This document shows positions 1 to 8,387 of a stretch of 64,000 bases of DNA, one piece after another (positions within the stretch are counted from its first letter, which is position 1; the number at the start of each line of letters is the position of its first letter). The position numbers were made by a program, and so were the translations under genes. The DNA is taken from contig NZ_QLSZ01000008.1 of NCBI RefSeq assembly GCF_003268855.1, positions 1 through 64,000 of the forward strand, in the 5' to 3' direction. Source of the DNA: Flavobacterium aciduliphilum. Its GTDB lineage: Bacteria; Bacteroidota; Bacteroidia; Flavobacteriales; Flavobacteriaceae. Below the pieces are notes generated by a model. That model saw only the letters and a list, made by a program, of their open reading frames with translations. It had not been told where the DNA came from and searched no databases.

Positions 1-128
1 ATTGCGCCCTTTTTTTATATGTTTTATACAAATCATTATATTTACTACCTTTTAATAAGAGCACATAACTAACTTATATTTTCGGAATAATAACCTGAAA
101 ACTTCCAACTAATTCCCTTCCTTAAAAA

Positions 129-1487
129 ATGAAAAACACTATCAAACAGATTTCTTTACTCTTTATATTTCTTTTTCTCATGCAATCTTGTAGTAAAAGT
201 GATAACGGAATTAGCAATGATTCTCCAATAATAAATCCTGATGGGTTTGTTCCTCCTGCTACTGCTGATGTAGTCATGTATGAGGTAAATCCTGTTGCCT
301 TCAGTACTTCTAAAAACCTTCAAGGAATCATCAATCGTTTGGATAATCTTAAAACTCTAGGAATAAACACAATTTGGATTATGCCAATTTATCCAATTGG
401 GAGTGTAAATTCATTTGGATCCTACTATTGTGTAAAGGATTATACTTCGGTTAGAAGTAGTTTAGGCACTTTAGACAACTTAAAAACGCTTGTTACCGAG
501 GCACATCAAAGAGGTATTGCAGTACTATTGGATTGGGTTGCGAATCACACTTCGTGGGACAACGCTTGGATTTATGCACATCCCGAATGGTATACTCACA
601 ATTCTAACGGACAAATTATTAGTCCAGCTGGGACTTCATGGAATGATGTTGCCGATTTGGATTATTCCAATTCTTCTATGCGATTAGCCATGATTGATGC
701 TATGAAATATTGGGTTATTAATGCTAATATTGACGGATTTCGTTGCGATGCAGCCGATTATGTTCCGTTTGATTTTTGGGTACAAGCAAACGTAGCTTTA
801 TTTGCGATTCCAAATAAAAAATTACTATTACTCGCAGAGGGAAATCGGATAGATCATTTTTCAGCAGGATTTCAAATGAATTTTGCTTGGGATTTTCTAA
901 ACACTGAAAAAAATATTTTTGGAACTACTCAAGCCTATGCAAGCTCATATTTTTCTACGAATACATCAGAATATTCTGGAGTCCCATCAGATAAAAGAAA
1001 ATTACGATTCACTACAAATCATGATGAGTCCAATAATGCAACTCCTATCAGTCTTTATGGAGGAAAGAATGGCGCCTTAGCAGCATCGGTAGTAGCCATT
1101 TATCTTCAAGGTGTTCCTTTATTTTACAGCGGTCAAGAAGTTGGTGTGGCCAATACGTCAACCTACAATGGGACTAACACTATTGATTGGACAGCAAATA
1201 ATGACATGTTGAATAGCTATACAACCCTTTTGAATTTTTACAACAGTTCTTCTACTGCACGAACAGGAACATTAAATACATTTAACGATAATAATATCGT
1301 GGTATTTACTAAAAGCACCTCTAATCAAACAATAGCAGTTTTAGTTAATACACGTAATACAACATTATCTTACTCAGTTCCAAGTTCACTTCAAGGAGCC
1401 TGGACCAATGCACTAACAGGCGGAAGTATTTCATTAAGTAATACTTTTTCAATTAGTCCTTTTCAATATCTAATCTTAAAAAAATAA
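129..1487 (+). CDS. GH13 alpha-amylase family lipoprotein
   Basis: Likely hydrolyses alpha-glucans at the cell surface or in the periplasm. The 452-residue protein starts with a lipoprotein signal whose lipobox ends at Cys21 (FLMQSC). A GH13 barrel follows: region I DWVANH (135-140), region II DGFRCDAAD with nucleophile Asp207, region III LLLLAEG with acid/base Glu237, and region IV TNHDES with Asp299. The three catalytic acids are therefore present. The last ~80 residues look like the usual beta-sandwich. Surface amylase lipoproteins commonly end sus-type starch loci in Bacteroidota; such a locus would lie left of the window, which I cannot see. A hairpin follows at 1569-1593. Exact substrate is not deducible. 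Confidence 0.9.
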   Translation: MKNTIKQISLLFIFLFLMQSCSKSDNGISNDSPIINPDGFVPPATADVVMYEVNPVAFSTSKNLQGIINRLDNLKTLGINTIWIMPIYPIGSVNSFGSYYCVKDYTSVRSSLGTLDNLKTLVTEAHQRGIAVLLDWVANHTSWDNAWIYAHPEWYTHNSNGQIISPAGTSWNDVADLDYSNSSMRLAMIDAMKYWVINANIDGFRCDAADYVPFDFWVQANVALFAIPNKKLLLLAEGNRIDHFSAGFQMNFAWDFLNTEKNIFGTTQAYASSYFSTNTSEYSGVPSDKRKLRFTTNHDESNNATPISLYGGKNGALAASVVAIYLQGVPLFYSGQEVGVANTSTYNGTNTIDWTANNDMLNSYTTLLNFYNSSSTARTGTLNTFNDNNIVVFTKSTSNQTIAVLVNTRNTTLSYSVPSSLQGAWTNALTGGSISLSNTFSISPFQYLILKK

Positions 1488-1568
1488 TATAAAACATTCT
1501 TTTTGAAATGTAATGGTATTCTATTACCCTGTCAAAATTACTAGATTCTTAAGGAGAACTCACAGAAA

Positions 1569-1593
1569 AAGCCATTTCGAACGGAAATGGCTT
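1569..1593. terminator. Bidirectional hairpin between convergent genes
   Basis: A 10-bp stem (AAGCCATTTC / GAAATGGCTT) with a 5-nt loop sits between the amylase gene and the convergent gene ending at 1616. A/T runs on both sides fit a shared terminator. Confidence 0.6.
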
Positions 1594-1615
1594 ACTATTT
1601 ATGTAAATATTTCTT

Positions 1616-2410
1616 TTATTGAATATAATAAATATATCCAAAATTTAACCACACATTCCAGTCATTAGCTTTATTTTCAGTATATACTTCTGGATTTGGA
1701 CGCAAACCATCTACCCAGTCTGAAAAATAATATTGAAAACGCATTTCCAACATTAAATCAGATAAAGGCGATAATTTATAACGCGTTCCTATACTCGTTA
1801 CTATAGACCAAGTAGCTTGACTATTAATTTTAACAGCTCCTATATATTTATCTGGAGTAACTGTTGTGGTTTTTCCCAAACCTGGTCCCATATCAGAATA
1901 GGCATTCGGTTTGAAAAAGCTAAAATGACCTCCTAAAGCAATAAAAGGGGCAAAACTTCCGACAGAAACTGTAAAATCTCTAATACTTTTCGGAAAAAAT
2001 TCTAATTGCATACCAATGTCTGTAAGCTCAGTACTTCCATGCATGGCACGTAATTGCTCAGCTGTTAATGATGTTTTACTAGGATCTACCCAATCGCCAT
2101 AATGTTTAAAATTACTTTTTGTGTAAGATAATTCCGTTCTTAACTTAAAATGATCATTAAAATACGTTTCTGGTGTATAACAACTACAATCAGCTCTGTA
2201 TGAAAAGTTAAGATAATGAATAAGACCAATACCATACCCAATATTTCCTGTTGTAGCTGCCAAGTTATTTCTTTGCCCATAATCCGATTGAAAAAAAGTT
2301 GGACCAACAAAAGCACCTATTTCATGGGAAAAACCATACTGAGCCAAAGCAGTGTTCTTTATTCCTAGCAAGAGTATAAATGAAAAAATAAAATATTTGA
2401 TTGTTTTCAT
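1616..2410 (-). CDS. THC0290_0291-family outer-membrane protein
   Basis: About 264 residues with an N-terminal signal peptide (starts MKTIKYFIFSF, cleavage after ALAQ). The remainder is rich in alternating aromatic and polar strands ending in a C-terminal aromatic (GYIYYIQ), as in beta-barrel proteins. I recognise the flavobacterial family named THC0290_0291, whose hallmarks GFSHEIG, YRADCSCYT and YFNDHFKLR are present; its function is unknown. An in-frame ATG exists at 2455, but I chose 2410: the signal peptide begins there, and a perfect -7 box on the minus strand (2439-2432) places the transcript start inside the longer reading frame. Single-gene unit. Confidence 0.8.
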   Translation of the reverse strand: MKTIKYFIFSFILLLGIKNTALAQYGFSHEIGAFVGPTFFQSDYGQRNNLAATTGNIGYGIGLIHYLNFSYRADCSCYTPETYFNDHFKLRTELSYTKSNFKHYGDWVDPSKTSLTAEQLRAMHGSTELTDIGMQLEFFPKSIRDFTVSVGSFAPFIALGGHFSFFKPNAYSDMGPGLGKTTTVTPDKYIGAVKINSQATWSIVTSIGTRYKLSPLSDLMLEMRFQYYFSDWVDGLRPNPEVYTENKANDWNVWLNFGYIYYIQ

Positions 2411-2431
2411 ACAAATTAATTCAATTCTGGA

Positions 2432-2439
2432 CAAATATA
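2432..2439 (-). promoter_or_regulatory. -7 box TATATTTG
   Basis: Perfect match to the Bacteroidota TAnnTTTG element on the minus strand, 22 nt before the ATG at 2410; it decides the start of that gene. Confidence 0.55.
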
Positions 2440-2595
2440 TAAAAACATCATTCACTTATAAAATAAATAAATAAATACTTTTTGACCTAAGTAATAAAAA
2501 CTAGAAAAATAATCAAAAATGGATTTTTAAAATCAATTCTACCATCAAAAAAAACAAGAAAAAGAAAAAAATTATGCCATTATTTTAATAAAACG

Positions 2596-2603
2596 TATAT
2601 TTG
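2596..2603 (+). promoter_or_regulatory. -7 box TATATTTG upstream of gdhA
   Basis: Perfect TAnnTTTG element about 47 nt before the gdhA ATG. Confidence 0.55.
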
Positions 2604-2649
2604 TCCAAAATAACGAAATCGTTTTCTTAAACATTAATAGAATAAATTT

Positions 2650-3993
2650 ATGTCACAAAGTATCAATGCATTTATTGACTTAGTTGCAAAAAGAAACGGC
2701 AACGAGCCAGAGTTTATGCAAGCAGTTAAGGAAGTTGCAGAAACTGTAATTCCTTTTATCGAAGAAAATAGAAAATACCAAAACAAAATGCTTTTGGAAC
2801 GAATGGTAGAACCAGAACGAGTAATCATGTTCCGTGTAGTATGGGTTGATGACGCTGGTAATACTCAAGTAAATAGAGGATACAGAATTCAAATGAACTC
2901 GGCTATTGGCCCATATAAAGGGGGTATTCGTTTCCATCCAACGGTAAATTTAAGTATTCTTAAATTTTTAGCGTTCGAACAAACGTTCAAAAATAGTTTG
3001 ACTACATTGCCTATGGGTGGTGGAAAAGGAGGTTCTGATTTCGATCCAAAAGGAAAATCCGACAATGAAATCATGAAGTTCTGTCAAGCTTTTATGACAG
3101 AATTATCTAAACATATCGGTGCTGACACTGACGTTCCTGCAGGAGATATAGGTGTTGGAGGAAGAGAAGTAGGCTACATGTTTGGACAATACAAAAGATT
3201 ACGTAACGAATTTACAGGTGTACTTACAGGAAAAGGAATTTCATTTGGAGGTTCTTTAATCCGTCCTGAAGCAACTGGATATGGCGATGTATACTTTGCT
3301 CAAAGTATGTTAGGCACAAAAGGCGATAGCTTTTCTGGTAAAACAGTAGTAGTTTCTGGTTCTGGAAACGTAGCGCAATATGCTTGTGAAAAAGCAACAC
3401 AATTGGGTGGTAAAGTGGTTACTTTATCAGACTCATCAGGGTATATTTATGATGCTGACGGAATTGATGCTGAAAAATTAGCGTATGTTATGGTAATTAA
3501 AAACGTAAACTACGGAAGAATTTCAGATTATTTAACAAAATATCCTAACGCTAAATTTGTAGCTGGAAAACGACCATGGGAAGTAAAATGTGATGTCGCT
3601 TTACCTTGTGCCACTCAAAATGAGTTGAACGAAGATGAAGCTAAAATGCTGGTTGCCAATGGTTGCATCTGTGTGGCAGAAGGAGCTAACATGCCTTCAA
3701 CCCCAGAAGCTGTTGAAGTGTTCCAAAAAGCAAAAATCTTATTTGCTCCTGGAAAAGCTTCCAATGCTGGAGGTGTTGCTACATCAGGACTTGAAATGTC
3801 TCAAAATTCTTTACGTTTAAGTTGGACTTCTGAAGAAGTAGACGAAAGACTTAAAGGAATTATGTCAAACATTCACCAAGCTTGTGTAAAATATGGTTCA
3901 GACGGAAACGGTTATGTTGACTACGTAAAAGGAGCAAACATTGCTGGATTTGTTAAAGTTGCCGATGCTATGCTAGCGCAAGGAATTGTGTAA
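2650..3993 (+). CDS. gdhA: NADP-specific glutamate dehydrogenase
   Basis: Cytoplasmic enzyme interconverting 2-oxoglutarate plus ammonium and glutamate, normally assimilatory. At 447 residues it has the length of the hexameric, bacterial NADP-type family. Visible motifs are the substrate-binding GPYKGGIRFHP (88-98), the catalytic-lysine loop PMGGGKGGSDFDP (121-133, Lys126) and a Rossmann motif VVSGSGNVAQYA near 235-246. It has its own promoter (TATATTTG at 2596) and a strong terminator at 4018-4052, so it is monocistronic. Cofactor preference is assigned from overall similarity to the NADP clade, not from a diagnostic residue. Confidence 0.95.
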   Translation: MSQSINAFIDLVAKRNGNEPEFMQAVKEVAETVIPFIEENRKYQNKMLLERMVEPERVIMFRVVWVDDAGNTQVNRGYRIQMNSAIGPYKGGIRFHPTVNLSILKFLAFEQTFKNSLTTLPMGGGKGGSDFDPKGKSDNEIMKFCQAFMTELSKHIGADTDVPAGDIGVGGREVGYMFGQYKRLRNEFTGVLTGKGISFGGSLIRPEATGYGDVYFAQSMLGTKGDSFSGKTVVVSGSGNVAQYACEKATQLGGKVVTLSDSSGYIYDADGIDAEKLAYVMVIKNVNYGRISDYLTKYPNAKFVAGKRPWEVKCDVALPCATQNELNEDEAKMLVANGCICVAEGANMPSTPEAVEVFQKAKILFAPGKASNAGGVATSGLEMSQNSLRLSWTSEEVDERLKGIMSNIHQACVKYGSDGNGYVDYVKGANIAGFVKVADAMLAQGIV

Positions 3994-4017
3994 CAATAAT
4001 TTTAAATTTGATATCGA

Positions 4018-4052
4018 AACCTTCTTTCATTTTAAGAAAGAAGGTTTTTTTG
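4018..4052 (+). terminator. Rho-independent terminator of gdhA
   Basis: Perfect 11-bp stem AACCTTCTTTC / GAAAGAAGGTT (4018-4028 / 4036-4046), 7-nt loop, then a T run. Confidence 0.85.
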
Positions 4053-4089
4053 CTTTTTATATGAAATCACAATAAATTACGTTTTATAG

Positions 4090-4097
4090 TATATTTG
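4090..4097 (+). promoter_or_regulatory. -7 box TATATTTG upstream of porZ
   Basis: Perfect TAnnTTTG element 23 nt before the ATG at 4120. Confidence 0.55.
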
Positions 4098-4119
4098 TCG
4101 TTCATTAGCACTAGTTTCT

Positions 4120-6432
4120 ATGTTGAAAAAAAGTATTTTTTTAGTAATTTTATTTCACTTTTTTGGTGGCTTTTCTCAAAGCAATTCGTTGTGGCGTGGC
4201 TATTTTTCATACAACCAAATCACAGCGCTTTCCGAATCCTCTCAGAAAATTTATGCCTCTTGTGAGAATACTTTTTTTTCAAAAGATTTGGTCTCAAATG
4301 ATCTTAAAACCACTTCTTCTATTGACGGACTAGAAGCCGAAACCATTACATGCCTCTATCATAGTGATAGTGTAAATAAAACTTTTATTGGAAATAAAAA
4401 CGGACTTCTCCTTGTAGTCAATCAAGATGGTTCTATTTTATATAAAAAAGGAATTGTTGATGAAGTCCCCGTTTCGTCCTTACTAAAAAAAATCAATCAC
4501 TTTATGGAGTACAACAACAAATTGTATCTTTCTTGTGATTATGGTATCTCGGTTTTTGATTTAGCCACATTTGAATTTGGCGACACTTATTATATAGGGA
4601 CTGGTGGGACTCAAAGCGCAGTATACCAGACAACCGTTAAAAATGATGAACTATACGCAGCCGTAGCAGGGAGTGGCATTAAAAAAGTCTCTTTATCAAA
4701 TCCAAATATAATCGATTTTAATCAATGGCAAACGATTTCCTCTGGGTCATGGATTGGCATAACCACACTTCAAAATCAATTGGTTGCCACAAATACCGAC
4801 AAAAAAGTGTATCAGTATAACGGAACCTCCTTTTCACCATTTGCAACATTTTTCTCAACCATTATTAACCTTCATGCCACAGCAGATTATGTTCTAGTCA
4901 CAACAGCCACCGAAGTAAAAGTTTTCAGCTCTACTTGGCAAACGGTACTTCAAGTTTATAACAGTCAAATTACGCCTTATGTAACCTTTACCTGTGCTAC
5001 TGTAAAAAACAATATTCTTTACATTGGAACCAATGAACAAGGTGTCCTTACCCTTCCTTTTTCATCGCCTACCAATTACGATTTCTTATTACCAAACGGC
5101 CCCTTGATGAATAAAATTTTTAGGGTAAAAAAATCCAGTAGTGCCCTTTGGGCAATTTATGGAGGCTATGACATTTATTACAATCCGTACAACCCTGGTT
5201 TAATGGAATATCCTATTAGTAAATTTTCAGCTTCAAATGGATGGACCTTTATCCCCTATGCCAATCTCATGGGTGCTAAAACTTTTGCTGGCATTGCGTT
5301 TAGCCCACAAAATGATAAAAACTTCTACGTGAGTTCATATTTTTCTGGCCTTCTTAAATTTGAAAATGAACAGGCTACCACTTTATATAATACTACAAAT
5401 ACTGGAACTGATGGATTGCAATCCCTAACACTAACTCCGCCCAATCCAAGTTATATCGACATTCGTGTTAATGGACCGGTTTTCGACAAAAATGGGAATC
5501 TATGGATGACCAACAATATGGTCACCAAACCCTTAAAAGTATTAAAAAGTAACGGGCAATGGCAATCCTATGATTTTACATCAGCCGAATCTGCACAAGA
5601 CTTAAAAGACACGAGTTACGGTCCCTTTGTGATTGATAAAAATGGAACCAAATGGTTGACGCAAGATCGCAATGGAGTGGTTGGATTTAATGAAAATTAT
5701 AACAACAAAATCATTGCTATAAAAACAGGAACCTCTGGGAATTTACCAAATAATGACGTACGATGCGTAGCGGTAGATACCAAAAATCAATTGTGGATCG
5801 GAACCATTAGTGGTCTACGAATTGTCCCTTCTGTAGACTCTTTTATAACAGATACGGATATTCAAAGTAAAGCCATCATTATTTTAGAAAATGACTTGGC
5901 GCAAGAATTATTTTATGATCAGTTTATTATTGATATTGCTGTCGATGGTGCGAATAGAAAATGGGTCGCTATAGCTCAATCGGGGGTTTATTTGGTGTCC
6001 TCAAATGGGCAAGAAACCATTTATCATTTCACTAAGGAAAATTCTCCTTTACCCGACAATAATGTGAATGATATCGAAATTGACCCAGTAACTGGGGAAG
6101 TGTTTTTTGCAACCGATAAAGGACTCGTTTCTTTTAAAGGGATGGCTACACAAGCGAGCGGGGATCTCACGAGTGTGTATGTCTATCCGAATCCGGTGCG
6201 CCCAGAATATGAAGGAACAGTGAAAATATCCAATCTCACCAATAAAGCTGTAGTCAAAATCACCGATGTTGAAGGAAACTTGGTTTATGAAACCACTTCA
6301 GAAGGGGGAACAATAGAATGGGACACCACAGCATTTGGACAATACAAAGTCGCTACTGGAGTTTATGTCATTCTAATTTCTGGTCAAGATGGGGTGGAAA
6401 CTACCGTTAAAAAAGTGATGATTATTCGATAA
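4120..6432 (+). CDS. porZ: Type IX secretion protein PorZ (beta-propeller, T9SS C-terminal domain)
   Basis: 770 residues: signal peptide (1-19, ending GGFSQ), a long array of two-component-regulator-type beta-propeller blades with repeated DKNGNLWM, DKNGTKWL, DTKNQLWIGT and DGANRKWVA motifs, and a C-terminal sorting-type domain of ~80 residues beginning VYVYPNPV and ending in KKVMIIR. This architecture and the N-terminal SLWRGYFSYNQITAL match PorZ. PorZ is a cell-surface component of the type IX secretion attachment complex, which in Porphyromonas gingivalis delivers anionic LPS to the sortase PorU. The conserved blades argue against a plain T9SS cargo. A membrane acyltransferase starts 15 nt downstream. 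Confidence 0.85.
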   Translation: MLKKSIFLVILFHFFGGFSQSNSLWRGYFSYNQITALSESSQKIYASCENTFFSKDLVSNDLKTTSSIDGLEAETITCLYHSDSVNKTFIGNKNGLLLVVNQDGSILYKKGIVDEVPVSSLLKKINHFMEYNNKLYLSCDYGISVFDLATFEFGDTYYIGTGGTQSAVYQTTVKNDELYAAVAGSGIKKVSLSNPNIIDFNQWQTISSGSWIGITTLQNQLVATNTDKKVYQYNGTSFSPFATFFSTIINLHATADYVLVTTATEVKVFSSTWQTVLQVYNSQITPYVTFTCATVKNNILYIGTNEQGVLTLPFSSPTNYDFLLPNGPLMNKIFRVKKSSSALWAIYGGYDIYYNPYNPGLMEYPISKFSASNGWTFIPYANLMGAKTFAGIAFSPQNDKNFYVSSYFSGLLKFENEQATTLYNTTNTGTDGLQSLTLTPPNPSYIDIRVNGPVFDKNGNLWMTNNMVTKPLKVLKSNGQWQSYDFTSAESAQDLKDTSYGPFVIDKNGTKWLTQDRNGVVGFNENYNNKIIAIKTGTSGNLPNNDVRCVAVDTKNQLWIGTISGLRIVPSVDSFITDTDIQSKAIIILENDLAQELFYDQFIIDIAVDGANRKWVAIAQSGVYLVSSNGQETIYHFTKENSPLPDNNVNDIEIDPVTGEVFFATDKGLVSFKGMATQASGDLTSVYVYPNPVRPEYEGTVKISNLTNKAVVKITDVEGNLVYETTSEGGTIEWDTTAFGQYKVATGVYVILISGQDGVETTVKKVMIIR

Positions 6433-6446
6433 AAAAACTACAAAAC

Positions 6447-7487
6447 ATGAATCTAGTAAAAATGAATTCCAATAATTGTTTCGATTTTCTTAGGTTTTTT
6501 TTCGCTATTAACATAGTCTTATCGCATCTTTGGCAGCTATCACAAAGTAAAAGTTTGTTTTTTTTATCTTATATTTCTGATTCAGGAATAGCTGTTAAAG
6601 GTTTTTTTGTAATAAGCGGTTTTTTAGTTGCTAAAAGCTATATTACCACGCCTTCTTTAAAATTTTATTTTCTTAAAAGAGCAAAGCGCATTTTACCAGC
6701 CTATATTTTTGTGGTACTGATTTCCGTTGTTGGGCTTTCTTTCTTTAGTAACCATACAGTTTTTGATTATTTTACCACTTCTAATACTTATAGTTATTTG
6801 GGTTGGAATCTTATTTTTTTAAATTTTGTTCACCCTTGTTTACCAGGTCTTTTTGAAAATAATTTGATGTGTGCTGTTAATGGGGCGCTTTGGACCATAA
6901 AAGTTGAAGAAGGTTTTTACCTGATACTCCCTTTTATTTTTTATAGTATTACTAAATTAAAAAGAGCAACTTTAGTGCTTTTTTTAATTTATATAGGTTC
7001 TTTACTGTATTGGTATCTTATGGATTCCTATTTGCAAAAACCCCTATTGGCCAAACAGCTGCCAGGGTATTTGTGCTATTTTGTAGTAGGAATCTTTTTG
7101 TTTCTAAATTTTGATAGGTTACAACATTACAAACTGCGATTTTTTTTGGTTGCTACAGCATTATTTTTAGTTTCATTTTTTTCGCAAATAAAAATTGATT
7201 TTTTTTATCCTGCGGCTTTCGGAATTATCGTGATTGTATCGGCATATAGTTTGCCATTTTTCAATGCTTTTGGGAAATATGGTGATTTTACTTATGGCAT
7301 TTATATTTTCCATTTTCCGCTGATTCAACTTTTTAGACAGTACAATTTATTTGAAAAACACAATCCTTACTTTGTAGCTATTGTTCTGCTTTTTGTGCTT
7401 TTTGTTGCCGCTGTTTTTTCTTGGTTTGTTGTCGAAAAAAGATTTTTAGACCGCTATAAAATAGCTGTTAAAGCTATTTCAACTTAA
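6447..7487 (+). CDS. Membrane acyltransferase, acyltransferase_3 family
   Basis: 346 residues with about ten hydrophobic segments. The N-terminal FDFLRFFFAINIVLSHLW and VKGFFVISGFLVAKSY are the hallmark first motifs of acyltransferase_3 (OatA/OafA-type) proteins, which acetylate or acylate sugars of LPS, peptidoglycan or exported glycans across the inner membrane. A RAKRILPAYIF motif follows near residue 78. No SGNH domain is attached. It begins 15 nt after porZ, so co-transcription is likely; modification of a surface polysaccharide is plausible but not shown. Met6 (6462) is an alternative start. Confidence 0.8.
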   Translation: MNLVKMNSNNCFDFLRFFFAINIVLSHLWQLSQSKSLFFLSYISDSGIAVKGFFVISGFLVAKSYITTPSLKFYFLKRAKRILPAYIFVVLISVVGLSFFSNHTVFDYFTTSNTYSYLGWNLIFLNFVHPCLPGLFENNLMCAVNGALWTIKVEEGFYLILPFIFYSITKLKRATLVLFLIYIGSLLYWYLMDSYLQKPLLAKQLPGYLCYFVVGIFLFLNFDRLQHYKLRFFLVATALFLVSFFSQIKIDFFYPAAFGIIVIVSAYSLPFFNAFGKYGDFTYGIYIFHFPLIQLFRQYNLFEKHNPYFVAIVLLFVLFVAAVFSWFVVEKRFLDRYKIAVKAIST

Positions 7488-7496
7488 TTTTTTTTT

Positions 7497-8210
7497 ATGT
7501 TAGTCAAAACAAAAGCATTAGTACTATCTTCTCAAAAATATCAAGAAAAGAGTTTAATCGTAAAATGCTTCACAGCTACAGACGGAATTAAAAGTTATTT
7601 CGTTCCTAACGCTTTTTCAGGGAAAAAAAACCAACAAAAAAAAGCCTATTTTCAGCCTCTTACACTACTAGAACTTGAAGCGAATCATAAAAACAAAGGA
7701 ACGTTAGAATACTTCAAAGAAATAAAATTAGCCACTCCCTACTACTCTATACATACCGATATTACCAAAAGCACCATTGTTCTTTTTCTTTCTGAGATTA
7801 TAGCACACAGCATTCATGAAGAGGAAAAAAATCAAGATCTTTTTACTTTTTTTGAGACGGCCTTATTGTGGCTCGATTCTCATGATGAAGCCTTTAATTT
7901 TCACCTCATCACACTATTGCAACTCACAAAATTTTTGGGATTTTATCCCGAGGATTCCCAAATAGATGCTTGCTTTTTTGATGTAAAAGAAGGGGTGTTT
8001 ACCTCTCATGCAAATCAACATACCTTTTCAGAATCCGAAACTACATTACTTAAAAAGCTAATTGCTTTAAAATTTGACTCCCCTCAAAAAACGTTTACTG
8101 GGGTTGAACGCCATCAAGTACTAAACCTGCTATTACACTATTACACCTTGCATCTGGAAGGATTCCAAAAACCAAAATCTTTAGACGTTTTAAAGGAAGT
8201 TTTTTCTTGA
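7497..8210 (+). CDS. recO: DNA repair protein RecO
   Basis: 237 residues, the usual RecO length. The N-terminal OB-fold opens with VKTKALVLSSQKYQEKSLIVKC in pieces typical of the family (TKALVLSS, YQEKSLIV, TDGIKSYFV), followed by an all-helical C-terminal half. RecO loads RecA onto SSB-coated single-stranded DNA with RecR in gap repair. No zinc-finger cysteines are evident, as in many Bacteroidota RecO proteins. It starts 9 nt after the acyltransferase stop, probably on the same transcript. Confidence 0.9.
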   Translation: MLVKTKALVLSSQKYQEKSLIVKCFTATDGIKSYFVPNAFSGKKNQQKKAYFQPLTLLELEANHKNKGTLEYFKEIKLATPYYSIHTDITKSTIVLFLSEIIAHSIHEEEKNQDLFTFFETALLWLDSHDEAFNFHLITLLQLTKFLGFYPEDSQIDACFFDVKEGVFTSHANQHTFSESETTLLKKLIALKFDSPQKTFTGVERHQVLNLLLHYYTLHLEGFQKPKSLDVLKEVFS

Positions 8211-8314
8211 TTGTGCTTGACAAAAACACCTATTAAAATTTATAGTTATTCTATTTTTCGTGCTTCTTTTTTCTCAATATCATAAAAATCCGTTTTCTTC
8301 AGTAGTGTATCACA

Positions 8315-8348
8315 AAAACTGAAAACTGAAAACTGAAAACTGAAAACT
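8315..8348 (+). repeat. Tandem AAAACTG heptamer
   Basis: Nearly five uninterrupted copies of the 7-nt unit AAAACTG in the recO-ileS gap, ending about 40 nt before the ileS ATG. Confidence 0.9.
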
Positions 8349-8387
8349 ATTTATTACTTTCGCAAACTGATTTAAGTATACGACAAA

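Noticed and set aside
1..128. Gene or RNA at the left edge
   Set aside because: Only 128 nt of AT-rich sequence; no open frame or clear structure, and it probably belongs to the upstream region of the amylase gene.
2634..3074. Minus-strand frames opposite gdhA
   Set aside because: Typical antisense shadows of a highly conserved coding sequence; no family features.
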